Assembly (NCBI RefSeq): GCF_039555335.1
Contig: NC_092628.1
Location: forward strand, 95,925,782 to 95,989,781
DNA: 64,000 nucleotides
Direction: 5' to 3'
Origin: Amphiura filiformis
Lineage: Eukaryota > Echinodermata > Ophiuroidea > Amphilepidida > Amphiuridae
Within the stretch, counting starts at the first letter, position 1. Every line of letters begins with the position of its first letter. Positions 44,621 through 56,200 of this stretch are shown here, piece by piece. The translations under genes were made by a program, and so were the position numbers. Under the pieces are notes generated by a model. The model was given only the letters and a program-made list of their open reading frames with translations, was not told the DNA's origin and did not search any database.

Positions 44621-47224
44621 GGCTTGTTCAAACTACAATAATAATGCCAAAATGGTCACCAAGTTGTCCACTTCTCAGGGGAACATCATCCCTTTGACAG
44701 CCGCCTGCTTCTCGGCCAATTTTTACATTTTCTACATCGTTTTTTTCAAATTGCCCCCCCCCCACTGCTCTAGATTCGTCACTGGGCTGCATAGTCTCTT
44801 TCTGAATTTCGGTGAGGACAAAAATGGAAGCACATTTCTGACATTAAGCAATTCACTATATTCAGGATAAGGCCCATGAAAGTCAATTCCGAGTTTATCC
44901 CGGGTTGGTGAGGTGACTTTTTCATTTTTCATTTTTCATTATTTCATCAGATTTCATTATTGACCTAAAATGCATGTTGATTTAAAGCCACACTCATACA
45001 TGTTATTTATAAACAGGTTTTTATATGGGTATGGACTAGAAAAGTTAGAAAAGAGCCTGGTTTTGCTTCCAAGTTATGAATTTATATGTTATACAAACAA
45101 AAATATATATTTCCAATTGCTAAAACTGGTGAAAACACCGATACTTTGAAAATAATGAATTATTTTGGCATTTTTGAAAATTTGACCCGGGTATTTTTGG
45201 TTTCCAAAAAGTGACGCGGGTGGGGGACGATAAACTCAGAATCGACTTTCACGCGCCTAATATTATATTATTACTTGTTTATTACAAATCCCAACTGCCT
45301 TATAACTATGTGGTATAAAAATAAATCTAAAACTTTTGTAATTTACAAAAATGCTTTATATTACTCCAATAATGAGGGTGCACCAGAAGCAAATTTAGTA
45401 ACAACCTCCTTTGATACTTATGAATACCATAAGCCACTACTTTTGCCGGATGAGAAGCCTTTTCCAGATTTTTTTTGTGAGCCAAAACTGAACAAAGCAA
45501 TACAGTGACCCAATCAAGTTAAAGGAGTTGTTTCTTGTTTAAAGGTGGGTGGGCAGATATTTTCATTTTTTTTGTATCTGACATTGAGCCTGTACCTGTA
45601 GAGTTTTCTTCTGATGCTGAAATCTCCATATTTATATGATACAGTGGGGATGGGGTTGTTGATCTGATCATACCCGTTTAATAAGATGAAAAAAAAAAAT
45701 TTCACATAGGTTGCACACCTTTCATTTTTACTATACAGCAAATATCCCAGCAAACACACGTTTCACAATAAAAATTTAAATGTCTGGTTATATAAAGGGT
45801 ATAAAAACGTTTGAATAATATTCATAAAACATTTTTGAAAACCAGATGCAAAACAATCTATTTTTAACTGTTGACAATATTTTACAAAAATGTTTGCCCA
45901 AAATATTTTACAATAACGTTTTAAAAATGTATTCATGATCTTTATATAACCCAACATTTAAATATTATTAAAATGTTTTGCCGGGGTACCACATTTTCTA
46001 CATGTATTTCTCTATTGAAAAAATCCAGTAAATTTTTTTTTTTGTTACAAAGAAAAAGACTGATGAATTGTTTTTTGCTGTTGCCTGGAAAGCAACTTTT
46101 TACATTACAACCAACAAAGTGGTCAAATAATTTGTTTTTCTGAAATAATCATATAATACTTGTCCAATTTTGATGGAATTTTAACCTTACTGTTTTAAAT
46201 GATAATCCTGAACTTGGCAACAACCCCATGTGGGTTGGATTAATACCTCAGTCTGGTCTATAATGCCAATCTAGCATCCTTTACGAAATCAGGTCTGCAA
46301 GCAAATCTGAAATTAGCTGCACGTTTCTACAAACTTTGTTGATGTTTTAAAGCAATGGTTTTTAACACAAGTCCCCACAAAGATAAATGGCAGCCAGTCA
46401 AAAACAAATCACTGACCATCTAGGATTTGAACATGGGACCTGTTTGTTCTTTTGTTTTTTGGGGCAGTGTGTGGGTTGATCAGCCCCATAGTTTTGTGGT
46501 GCAAGTGTAGTCTAGTGCAAGACGAACCTGAAGATAAAGGCAGAGATGATCTATGCACATAAAAACCAGAAAACCAGCAAACTTCACACGGGCAAAATCG
46601 CAACAGAGGGCTCCTGCTGTCCACTAATCCCAACTACAAGAACTTATACAATAAGTAACACCCTGGGTGCCTCCACTGGAGCAGAGCTAATGTGAGCATC
46701 AAAAACACCATAGCAAATTCAATTCAAAGCCCATATTTGTAATCATGGCACATCCTGATCGGTGGTACACTGGTACTGGTAACTCAACACACTTCTTCTG
46801 GTCCAGTTCTTCTTACACCTTGGGAAAAAAAGAAACAATCAAATATAAAATTTCACTTTCTTTCAAAGACACTTTTCAAAATGTATGAACAGTGGTGTAC
46901 CTAGCCAAATGAACACCACAAGTCCACAACAATGTGTTGATTTTATTCTGCTATTTTGAGACAAGGGGAAAATCTTCCCCTGCCTGGTACACCACTGGGT
47001 ATTAACCTGGGTGTATAGATAGAAATACTGTGCTCTTCTCATAATAGTATGGATTTTCCCAAGAATTTCTTGCAATCATAATTTGATTTTAAGATGGGTG
47101 TATGTACCTCTTTGTTGCACACAGCTCCACTTGCATACAACACTAGCCAAACAGTTATGGGGTGAAAAACACATTTATGTGATTGTGAGCCCATATTTTT
47201 TTAAAATAATAAGCTTAAACTTAC
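44621..47224. other. DNA 3' of the prominin exons, mostly unassigned
   Basis: Holds a CCCAGCAAAC-type MITE (45749-45996) and open frames without a recognised domain, including 45275-45508 on the + strand. The last prominin exon and its 3' UTR should lie in the right part of this stretch. Confidence 0.4.
45749..45996. mobile_element. CCCAGCAAAC-type MITE
   Basis: From CCAGCAAACACACG to AAAATGTTTTGCCGG, with inverted TTTAAATGT and ACATTTAAAT blocks. Relative of 30071-30770. Confidence 0.5.
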
Positions 47225-47283
47225 ATCAATTTCATCATATGGTGGTGGGGGTAGGTAGGGTTGAGACCAGGCACCAGATTTCT
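47225..47283 (-). CDS. Prominin exon: cytoplasmic tail with PPPPY
   Basis: 59 nt, entered with one base carried over (G|AG), encoding KSGAWSQPYLPPPPYDEID, followed by GTAAGT. PPPPY fits the PPxY motif bound by WW domains such as those of Nedd4-type ligases; that role is inferred. At least one further exon is needed. Confidence 0.75.
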
Positions 47284-50200
47284 CTGTGAAAACAATCAAA
47301 ATACATTGTTATGATTTTTGCAGAGTGCTGAATAACAGTTGACTATAAACTGCCCCTATCTCACACGTAAAGGTGGTTCGTCCAGCATGAGCAAAGTACA
47401 GCTTTACACTGGTAAAAAGTTGGTAATATTGCCCTCTGTTGATCAATACAGACAATTTACACTTGGATTCCATTCAGCAATATGTTGTGATCACAATGAT
47501 TATGATATATTATTATTGATGTTATCATAAATTAGGACTTCTATACTGTATTGAAGAGATCTTCCACCTAAAATCTTGAAAATCATATTAGCCAAGGAGG
47601 GCGGGGGAGGATGAATCGGAAATGAGTGATTAACCTTCTTACTCCATCTCACAAAGCGGCATCATTTACATTTTACATTTGCCGATCGAATGACCACATT
47701 TGTCTTCTTTCAATGGCAGCATTTTCTTTTTCTTTCTGCTTCTGTCAAATTTTTATTGTTATAAACAATTTGCTCATAATTTTGTAAACTTTCATCACAT
47801 CAAAATGTGTTAAATAGTTTGCAATTTTTCACTGTAAATGGCACAAAATGTACAATATTTCACAAAGCTCTTGTTAGGAACTCCTAATCCAATATTTTAT
47901 TGGATGCTCATTTCCAATTGCCTCTTTTGACTATTTTCTTCTGAGAAAACCATTTTTAAAGCCTGATATGCACTTGGACACATTAAGTGCATTTGATGTA
48001 TAAAATAAAATATCCCAGTGTATTTAACCAATAGTAAATAAGTTTCTCTGCCACATTTATAATTTGAACAAGAGTTATAATAAAAGGTATCATACTGTAG
48101 GAAGCATTTCACATACAAATCTTACCATTGTTATGTCCTGCAGACCCTCCTATGACTTGTATCATCTCATGATCCTCATTAACCATATTACTATGGTTAC
48201 TGGAAACTCCTTGGTTACCGGATCCTCCTTGGTTAAGGCTATAGTAGGCCTGGTTGTCATAGTGACTCAGACCATCATCATAATCATCTGAATAAGTCCT
48301 GACTCTATCTACCTGATTCTTGGGAAGCTTGACGAAATCCATGCGACGGAGATATTTGGCTAACTTGACGGCAAATATGAGGCTGATTGTCATCCAAAAT
48401 ACAATCCATCCAAGGGAAAACCATAGTGTGTTCTGTAACATTAAAAACAAATCACACTGTTTTCTTTAATGAACAGGTGATTATTACATTTACAATAAAC
48501 TGAAAGGTTTCATGTTGATGGTATTTTTACTGAGATTTTGCCATTTTTCAAGCCATCCATTTACTAGCCATTTAAGTATTTCCAGTTGAGTTGTAGAAAC
48601 AGATACATTCTACAGCAGATATGGATTTCTTATAAGAATTATTACTTCAGGAATGTTTTTGATGCGATGTTGGATTTAGAGGTGACAGAAGTAACTGAAT
48701 GCTCAAGAGTACACCAAGCAAATACTGTGTCATATGCAATAAGCAAGCAAATTAATGAGGTGTACTTTGTTTATATGCATGCTGCAATGAGAGTGCCCAA
48801 TTTAGCCACATGGCCCTTCGATTTAATGATGTTTGTTTCTTCATTTTGCTACTATAAACATGATATTGATTTAGTCTGTAAAGCTTATGTAGGATAAAAT
48901 CATCTCCCTGGTAGGTCATTCTTAGCTTACATCACAATTAATAATGGCGAATCTGTTTCAAGGACAATGAAATTGTGCATTTAAAAAACTGATAACTGAT
49001 ATTTTCAAAAGAAAATCATAATGACCAAAACAATTTACACTATTCTACCAACTTACCAACGATTCCAAGTCATAATGACACATAAGATTGATAGTTGCAT
49101 CATAGATGGTTCGTATTGGATAACATCTACCAAAGTCATATATCAACTGAAAAATAATAAAATGGTATTAATAATATGTCCATTGAAGACAAATAGACAC
49201 ATACAAATTTAAACTGTGATAACATTCAAACTTCTTTGAATGCACTTGTTTTGGAAGTCTTCCTAGTAGAACCAAAAGCTCTGATTTCATTAAATCAATA
49301 TTACCTACCATGCAAAATATTACATATGAATATGCCATGTAAATCCTATTCAGAAAGTAGAAAATATAGTATACAAATATTGACTGCTATGAGGGTCATG
49401 GTTAAAATTATAGGCCTAAGGTGATTTCAAAACCATGCTAGGACATGTGGCGCAGGGCCCCGGTTAGAACAGCTTTAAGCTGATTCGGGCATACCCTGGG
49501 TAAAGATAATAAATAATAATAATAAATAATAATGGTTTTAAAATCTTACACAGACTGATTATCAAAACCCAATATGCTTGTTAAATGGATGTATGGGGAT
49601 GTTGTGATTGTGTAGAATTTAATCGGGATGCACACCAGTCAATAGTTAGTTTCCATGACCGAGCATAGTTCATTTTGATGAAATTCTCTCAAATACAGGG
49701 CATAGTTAAAACAGTGCCCCACTTTTAACCAATCAGATGACAGGAATCTATATATGAGGTGTATAACACAAACTATCAACAAGACAGAAAGAAAGATGGC
49801 TGACAAATTTTCATGTTTTCTGTTTCTAGTGATGAACAAACAAAATGTTATCCCTAACTTACCTGGTCTATTGCTACATCAACAAACTGCTGCATGTACC
49901 CTATGACCACATCCAGATAACTTGACACAGATGCATCCAATACCTCTTCTAAGACTTTGGTATCATTCAAATTAGACTCTACCACAATCCCAGCTTTGCC
50001 AGTTTCATTAACAGCCAACTCTAATTGTGGTATGAGTGCTTGTAAGAGTTGTGAGTCAGAAAGCATTGATGCCTGTGATGAGACAAACATTTAAATAGCA
50101 AATAAATTTTGGGGTAAAAAATATCATATTAAAATGTACTTACAAATATATGTATTCTTTGGATATTTAAGATAATAACAAAGGCAACTTAAATCTGCAA

Positions 50201-53200
50201 ATGCATGATACGGAAAGGGGGAAAAATGCTTCACAAAAAAAAAATCAAACACAAGCAAACCATATCGAAAAAGAAAAAAAAATTGGAAATCTTTCTTGCT
50301 GTTTTTAACACTATGAAATTAAGTTGTTGTATGTAATCAAATGGCATTCAATGGAATGGAATATACGGGGGAATATAATGAGTTGATTATTTTATTCAAG
50401 CAGCAATGGCTGGCATTAACAGTGGCCATTGTATGTGTTCTTGGTATCTCACAATCCATCAAATGTATTTTTTAATACATTCATTCAGGGAGATCAAGCT
50501 CCCTTGTGCCCATGTAAAACATTTTTTATGTGTAGCACAGGGTTGTGGCTAGCCCAATTTGAGTATAGGCTAATTGTACTTTACAGTTGGAGTGCTGGCT
50601 CAGAGCACAATCATTTTAGCAAATGCGAGGTGTCAGGGAATAGGGTACAGGGGTATCACCCCCTTAAAAATGGGTGGTTCTTTTTTGCTTTTTAAGATGA
50701 AAAAATCATTTATTTAAAAAAATTATAATTAATTTCTTTTTGGTGCCAGTTACACCCAACAAGTGTAGCTACAACCTTGGTGTAGTAAGTGTGATTTTGA
50801 CATGTATCCTATGTGCCCACAAAGTGGTACATTATTGACTAATTTAAAGGTTTATTTGCTTTCCTTAAATACAAGTATAATATGTGATGTGATCAAGCAC
50901 AAAAGAAGGAAATGTTAAACTTACCGCCTCATATTATCAAAATGACACATTTGTAGTGCAATATGTTGTACAGGGAGTATAGTGGCAAGCGGAACGGGCT
51001 CTGACTCATGCGGGTTCGAGCCCAGGCGATGCAATCGTGTTGTGCCCTTGAGTAAGGCACTTTATCTCAAATACTCTGCTCCACTCAGGTGTACAAATGG
51101 GTACCGCCATTCTTAAATGCTGGGAAGGTAATAGACTCGCTGTGGAGGAGGTGTGGGGATCCACTCACAGCAACATTTCCCAGTGGAGTCTGGCCTTATC
51201 GCTAACGAAAGAGAGATGGGCATTCCGTCCTGTAAATACAGGTTCGACTCCTTTACCTTTATGTTGCTAAAATGCCATCTAAATGGGATATGATTGATGT
51301 GTGCCAAAGAGGCCAATACTTAAAGTATTACTTGAATAATACAAATGGCGTACTTGTTTTGGTTCTATTCTGACATGCTGATTCACACACTGTGCTTCAT
51401 TGCATAATATCTAAATAGTCACGCACATTCCATACTCACCATAGTATTCTCCATAACCTGCACAGTATTTTGCTGAATTTGTCTCAAATCCGATGCCACT
51501 TGCCTAAGATCATCTGCCACAAGAGCCTAAATCAAGCAAACAGATACAAAATAAACTGTATAAATAATGTGTTGTTTTCTTCGTTCTCTGATTTCTTTTT
51601 ATGTAACAAGCCTTTATGTCTTCAATAATGGGATGAATATGGGATCAAACCGCAAATAAGGCTGATGTCAGTAATTGTAGTTCTGATTTCATGATTTGAT
51701 GAGTTGACATTTTACATCATTTTCTTCACATAAATTGCTCAACAGCTGTATTTAAGATGATATAAATGGTCAAAAATATGGGGACATTCTGTGAGAACAT
51801 GAATTTACCAAAAAATATGGCTGTTGGTGATAGCCAGAACAGTCTTACATTGAATTTTTAGGTTTATATGGATTCAATGGCTTTGATGTTTAAAAATAAG
51901 CAACGAAATCAGTGATAAATGAATGTTGCTGTTGAAATTAATCAATAAAGACCTTTGGGTGACAAATTAAATTGTTAAATAAGGGGTCTTTGTGTGAGAG
52001 CGGTGTTGAAAATGGAGGTCTTAACATCACTTCTGAAATGAAAGTGACCCCCCCTGGACTGACAATTCCTGTGGTAATGCATATGATGGGCAAACGTCAC
52101 TTTCTAGCTAAGACCACTGTCCTGTACCCATCATGCATGAACTACTAATATGAACATATATATTTTCCTGAACATATTTGAAACAAATGTTAACTTTTCT
52201 TACATTGTTGTCTGCAGTTGTCTGCAGCTCTCTTGAATATGCGTTCAAATCATCTGTTGTCACATTCTCTTGTAACTATTGAAAAGCAAAAATGGAACAA
52301 GTTATAAACACTGAATCAGTTGAAACTCAACTTATTAAGTTAGATATCAAAGATCGATTGATTAAAAAATGCAGACTGCCAGATTTTCTTTTTCAAGGTA
52401 CACTTTCAATCTGACAGGACAAAAGGAAGATCAAAAGATTTCAAGTCATGTATCTTTGGACATAATTACTAGGGTTTCAAACAAAACCCACATAATATAA
52501 ATAAAAGTAACTGTCAAACCAAAACCTCTAATTACAACCTCTGTAGCAGTTGAGATTGAATTAATAATTTCCTCTCTCTTGGCTCAAAGGCTAACAGTAA
52601 AATTGTTGACATGATTTGTTGGGAGTGGCCTTCTTTTCCTTGTTCTTTATTTGCAATAAAGTTTCTTTCTTTTCACATAGGCCAGGATGCTTATAGGTTT
52701 TTAGCTTGGCTTGAGCATTGTGCTTGAGCCTGGGCCCATAAGGACCCAAATGTGCCTCTACACCGAGTGACCCTTTAAACAAACAAACTTGGTAAAAATA
52801 AATACACAATTGAAGACCTCATAATTAAAAGGCGGTTAAGTCAAATTGAGTGCATTTCAGGATAAATGGTAAAGAAGGTTGTTATGTCCATGTAGTTTCA
52901 TTGCAAGGAGATGGTTTGTCCATGTAGTTTCAATACTTATTCTACTATGAAATTAGCATAATAGGTGTATATAGCCCCATTGTAGCAGAAACAAGCACTA
53001 ACTCATTTTTCATGATTTTGTGACTTAACCCCCTTTTAGTTCTGAGGTGTTCAATATTGTTTTTATCGTGTTCATTGATATTCTCATATGACTTACCAGT
53101 GTTTCCATGACAACATAATCAATCTGATCCAACTGAATCTGATCTACAGAATATTGAAGCAATGGTCCAAGATTATCTGGCACTAAATCACTCAAATCAA

Positions 53201-56200
53201 CATCCCCTATGTCTATCTCATCTATCAGTTTGGCTGTCTGGTTTTTAACTTCAGAAATGATCTAAATATGAACAAATTATCATATCATTCATTATTTTGA
53301 ACTAATGTAGAAAAGTACATGCACATTGGAAATCACAACAGCAGAAAGCAAGTTGAAAAATTTGCTCAAATTTGGCATTACAATGTATTAAAATCAAACA
53401 AAAATTGGTAAGAGAAAATCAAATTTCACACAGAACAATTTTAATGACCTCAACATATTTTCACACTGCAACAATAGCTGAATGCTGAGACCTTATCATC
53501 ACTTGCATGCCACAAGATACAAGCATGTACCATTGATCATCTTCCTAGCAACTCAGTAAGTTAATATCTTGTAAGATTTCATTCAGTTCTCACCTTTTTC
53601 AAATCATTGACATCAATAATATTCTCTAATTGTAATGCACTGTAGATAGAAGAATTCTGCTCACAGTCTTCCAGAATAGATGTAGATGTTAGAGGGATAG
53701 AAGAATTACGCAGGAGGAGATCCCCTAGCCAGTAGCCTTCTGATAGCAAGTCTGGTTGGTCTATTGTCTGCAAACAAAGAAAGAGATGAACAGGATATTG
53801 ATGTACGGTTTAGCCTAACTCGAACATGAGGTTTGTTAACTTGAAAATTCAATTTCCTGTGTGATTATAGATAGAGATTTATGTGCAAAATAAGCTAATT
53901 GTTGAGAGGAATCACAATTACTACTGTTCCAACTTTTATCATCCTTGTCCATAATGTCTTCCAATTAAAGGAGTATTTTGTGATTCTAGCATCAACTTCT
54001 TAAAACCCAAAAACATTGTCGACACAATTATTTTGTCCCCATTCCCCCACCCCTTGTCAGATTTTCAGAGCTTGGGAAAAAGTGATGGAGTGATCAATAT
54101 ATCAACTTGCCACAGGTCACCATTAGCGTTTCTGGTGCAACTGCTTAAGTGAAGCAAAATCGTCATCAGAACGGTAAAGTGGCAGAAAAGTATGAATCCA
54201 GCAATAGCGGTCATTTTTCCATCTGATTCTGAGTTTTGTAAAAATGGTATTGTTTCTAACCCTCATGTACAATTTATTTATAGTATTGTTAACACGTTTG
54301 TTTGTTACCTAACATACCTCATTGAGGAGTTGTAAACTTTTGAGTGGTTTACATGTTAAGGTGATAGGAGCAAAAACACCAAAGAAGACAGATGTACATA
54401 ACATCAGTAGTGGGGTTAGTAGGAATGTTAGTACTACACCACTGTAATACAAAAATATGAAATAGTGATTACAACAAATAAGTGTTACGTTTAAGGAAAA
54501 CACACTATTAAGGAAAGTTTACATTCAGTTGGAATCAGGAGAATTTCATGGGGTAATAAAGAAAATATATGGTGGAGAAGGTGGTTCATTGTTATGTCAA
54601 CTTCTATAATAGATGTATTTTATGAGTGTATATTCACCTCCATTTAGGCAATTTTAAGAAAAAGACAATTGAAGATTTGCTCCTACTTATACTATTATAC
54701 TTATACGATGAGGCCTTGCTACACTGGCTTATAACTTTGAAATGGGTGTGTTCTGGAGATAAGGCTTTGTGTTATTACTGAAAGAGAATTTTTTTCTGAT
54801 TTTTTTTGTACCAAAATCTAACTTCCGCCAAAAAATAGAAATGAGGTAGTATTGCGCCGAGCCCTCAATATATGTGACCTGATCAAACCAGGTTAAAGGA
54901 GGCAGTTGTAAAAAGTAAGATACAGGTGAAAATAGGGAGAAAAAGAACCCCAAAATGCTGAAATACCTAGGAAAAATAAAAGCTCACAACTTTGCACCAT
55001 AAATATGCTAGGAGTGTAAGCATTTCAGTAATATCCCACATGGTACTTATACAAGTTGATAATGATGATATTTACTGGATTGTTTTCAAAAAATGCCTCC
55101 TGTGGCCTGGTTAGATCAGAGCCTGCCCTTATTGTGGCAATGGGGGACTTTGAACACTTTTAAGATGGATAAGCATATGTGAATAAACTACTTTGAATTG
55201 AATTGAATTGAACAAACTAGTTTAGGAATATTTGAGAGAAATCAGTGGGTGACAGCAAAACAAAAGAAAGTTAAAACAAAACAGGATTACTTGGTGAGAG
55301 GGAGTTACAAACAAAGTTTAATGCATTAACTACAACAGAATCATATACTGAGTGGGTTTACTCCACTTTCTGCTGACATAAACCTTTTTTGTCTTATTTT
55401 TGTCTACAGTCCAATCAACTTACAGCATAAGGAAGTTACCACAAAAGTTAGCAGCAGACGACCTTTCTCTTGGATCTATGTCTTTAGAAACAATAGATCC
55501 TAATATAAGTCCAATGGTAAATATACCGAAGATGAGAAAACATAGCAAGATGAGACCAAGCATTGTGTAATCTCTGAAAGAAAAAAATATAGCAATAATA
55601 AAGCATTTCAAATAGTGAATCAGATCAGTAGTCCCCAGTTTGACTCAAATTATACCTACAAATTACAATGCAAAACCAATGAAGTTAAAGGAGTATTTTG
55701 TGACCTTAGCATCCTCTTTTTTATGACATTTTTCAGTAGATATCCACGAAAAAAGCATATTCCAAAATTTCAGTTGTTTCCGATTTTGCTTTTGCAAGTT
55801 ATGCATGATTATGTGTATACTCGTACACTGCTCCGTAGGCCACTGTGTTGAATTGTGTTCTGGTATTCTCTTGGTCGGACTGACGTCACAAAGGGAAAAT
55901 AGCCTTGTAAAACCAGTGTGCGCATGTGCAGTTCCCCATTCTCAAACTGGTTGCTATACGCGCGCGCTTGTGCAAAGGCGACGAAGTGGACAATGTTCCC
56001 GACCGAGCGAATGCCAGAACGAAATTCAAATTTGGTGATATCTTTGTTAAACAAATTAATCTGCAAGAAATATTTTGTACATAAACATTTTGTAGCCAGA
56101 GGTTTCCAGTGGTATAAAAATCTCAACTTTTTTTGAGAAATGTGGGGGATGAGGCTGTGGATCATAAAATGCAAGAGGACATTAAAGGAATTGGCAGTCT

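Noticed and set aside
45275-45508. 77-codon + strand frame ending in a Pro/Glu/Lys-rich stretch.
   Set aside because: No recognised domain, no splice or promoter context, and it lies in a region of degraded repeats.
46409-46633. SINE-like segment with a GTTCAAATCC B-box match on the - strand.
   Set aside because: No A box at the right distance and no tail.
46700-46821. Possible terminal prominin exon on the - strand after a CCCAAG acceptor.
   Set aside because: In the required phase it gives a stop after one residue, and a second acceptor gives an unrelated 22-residue end. No conservation to choose between them.
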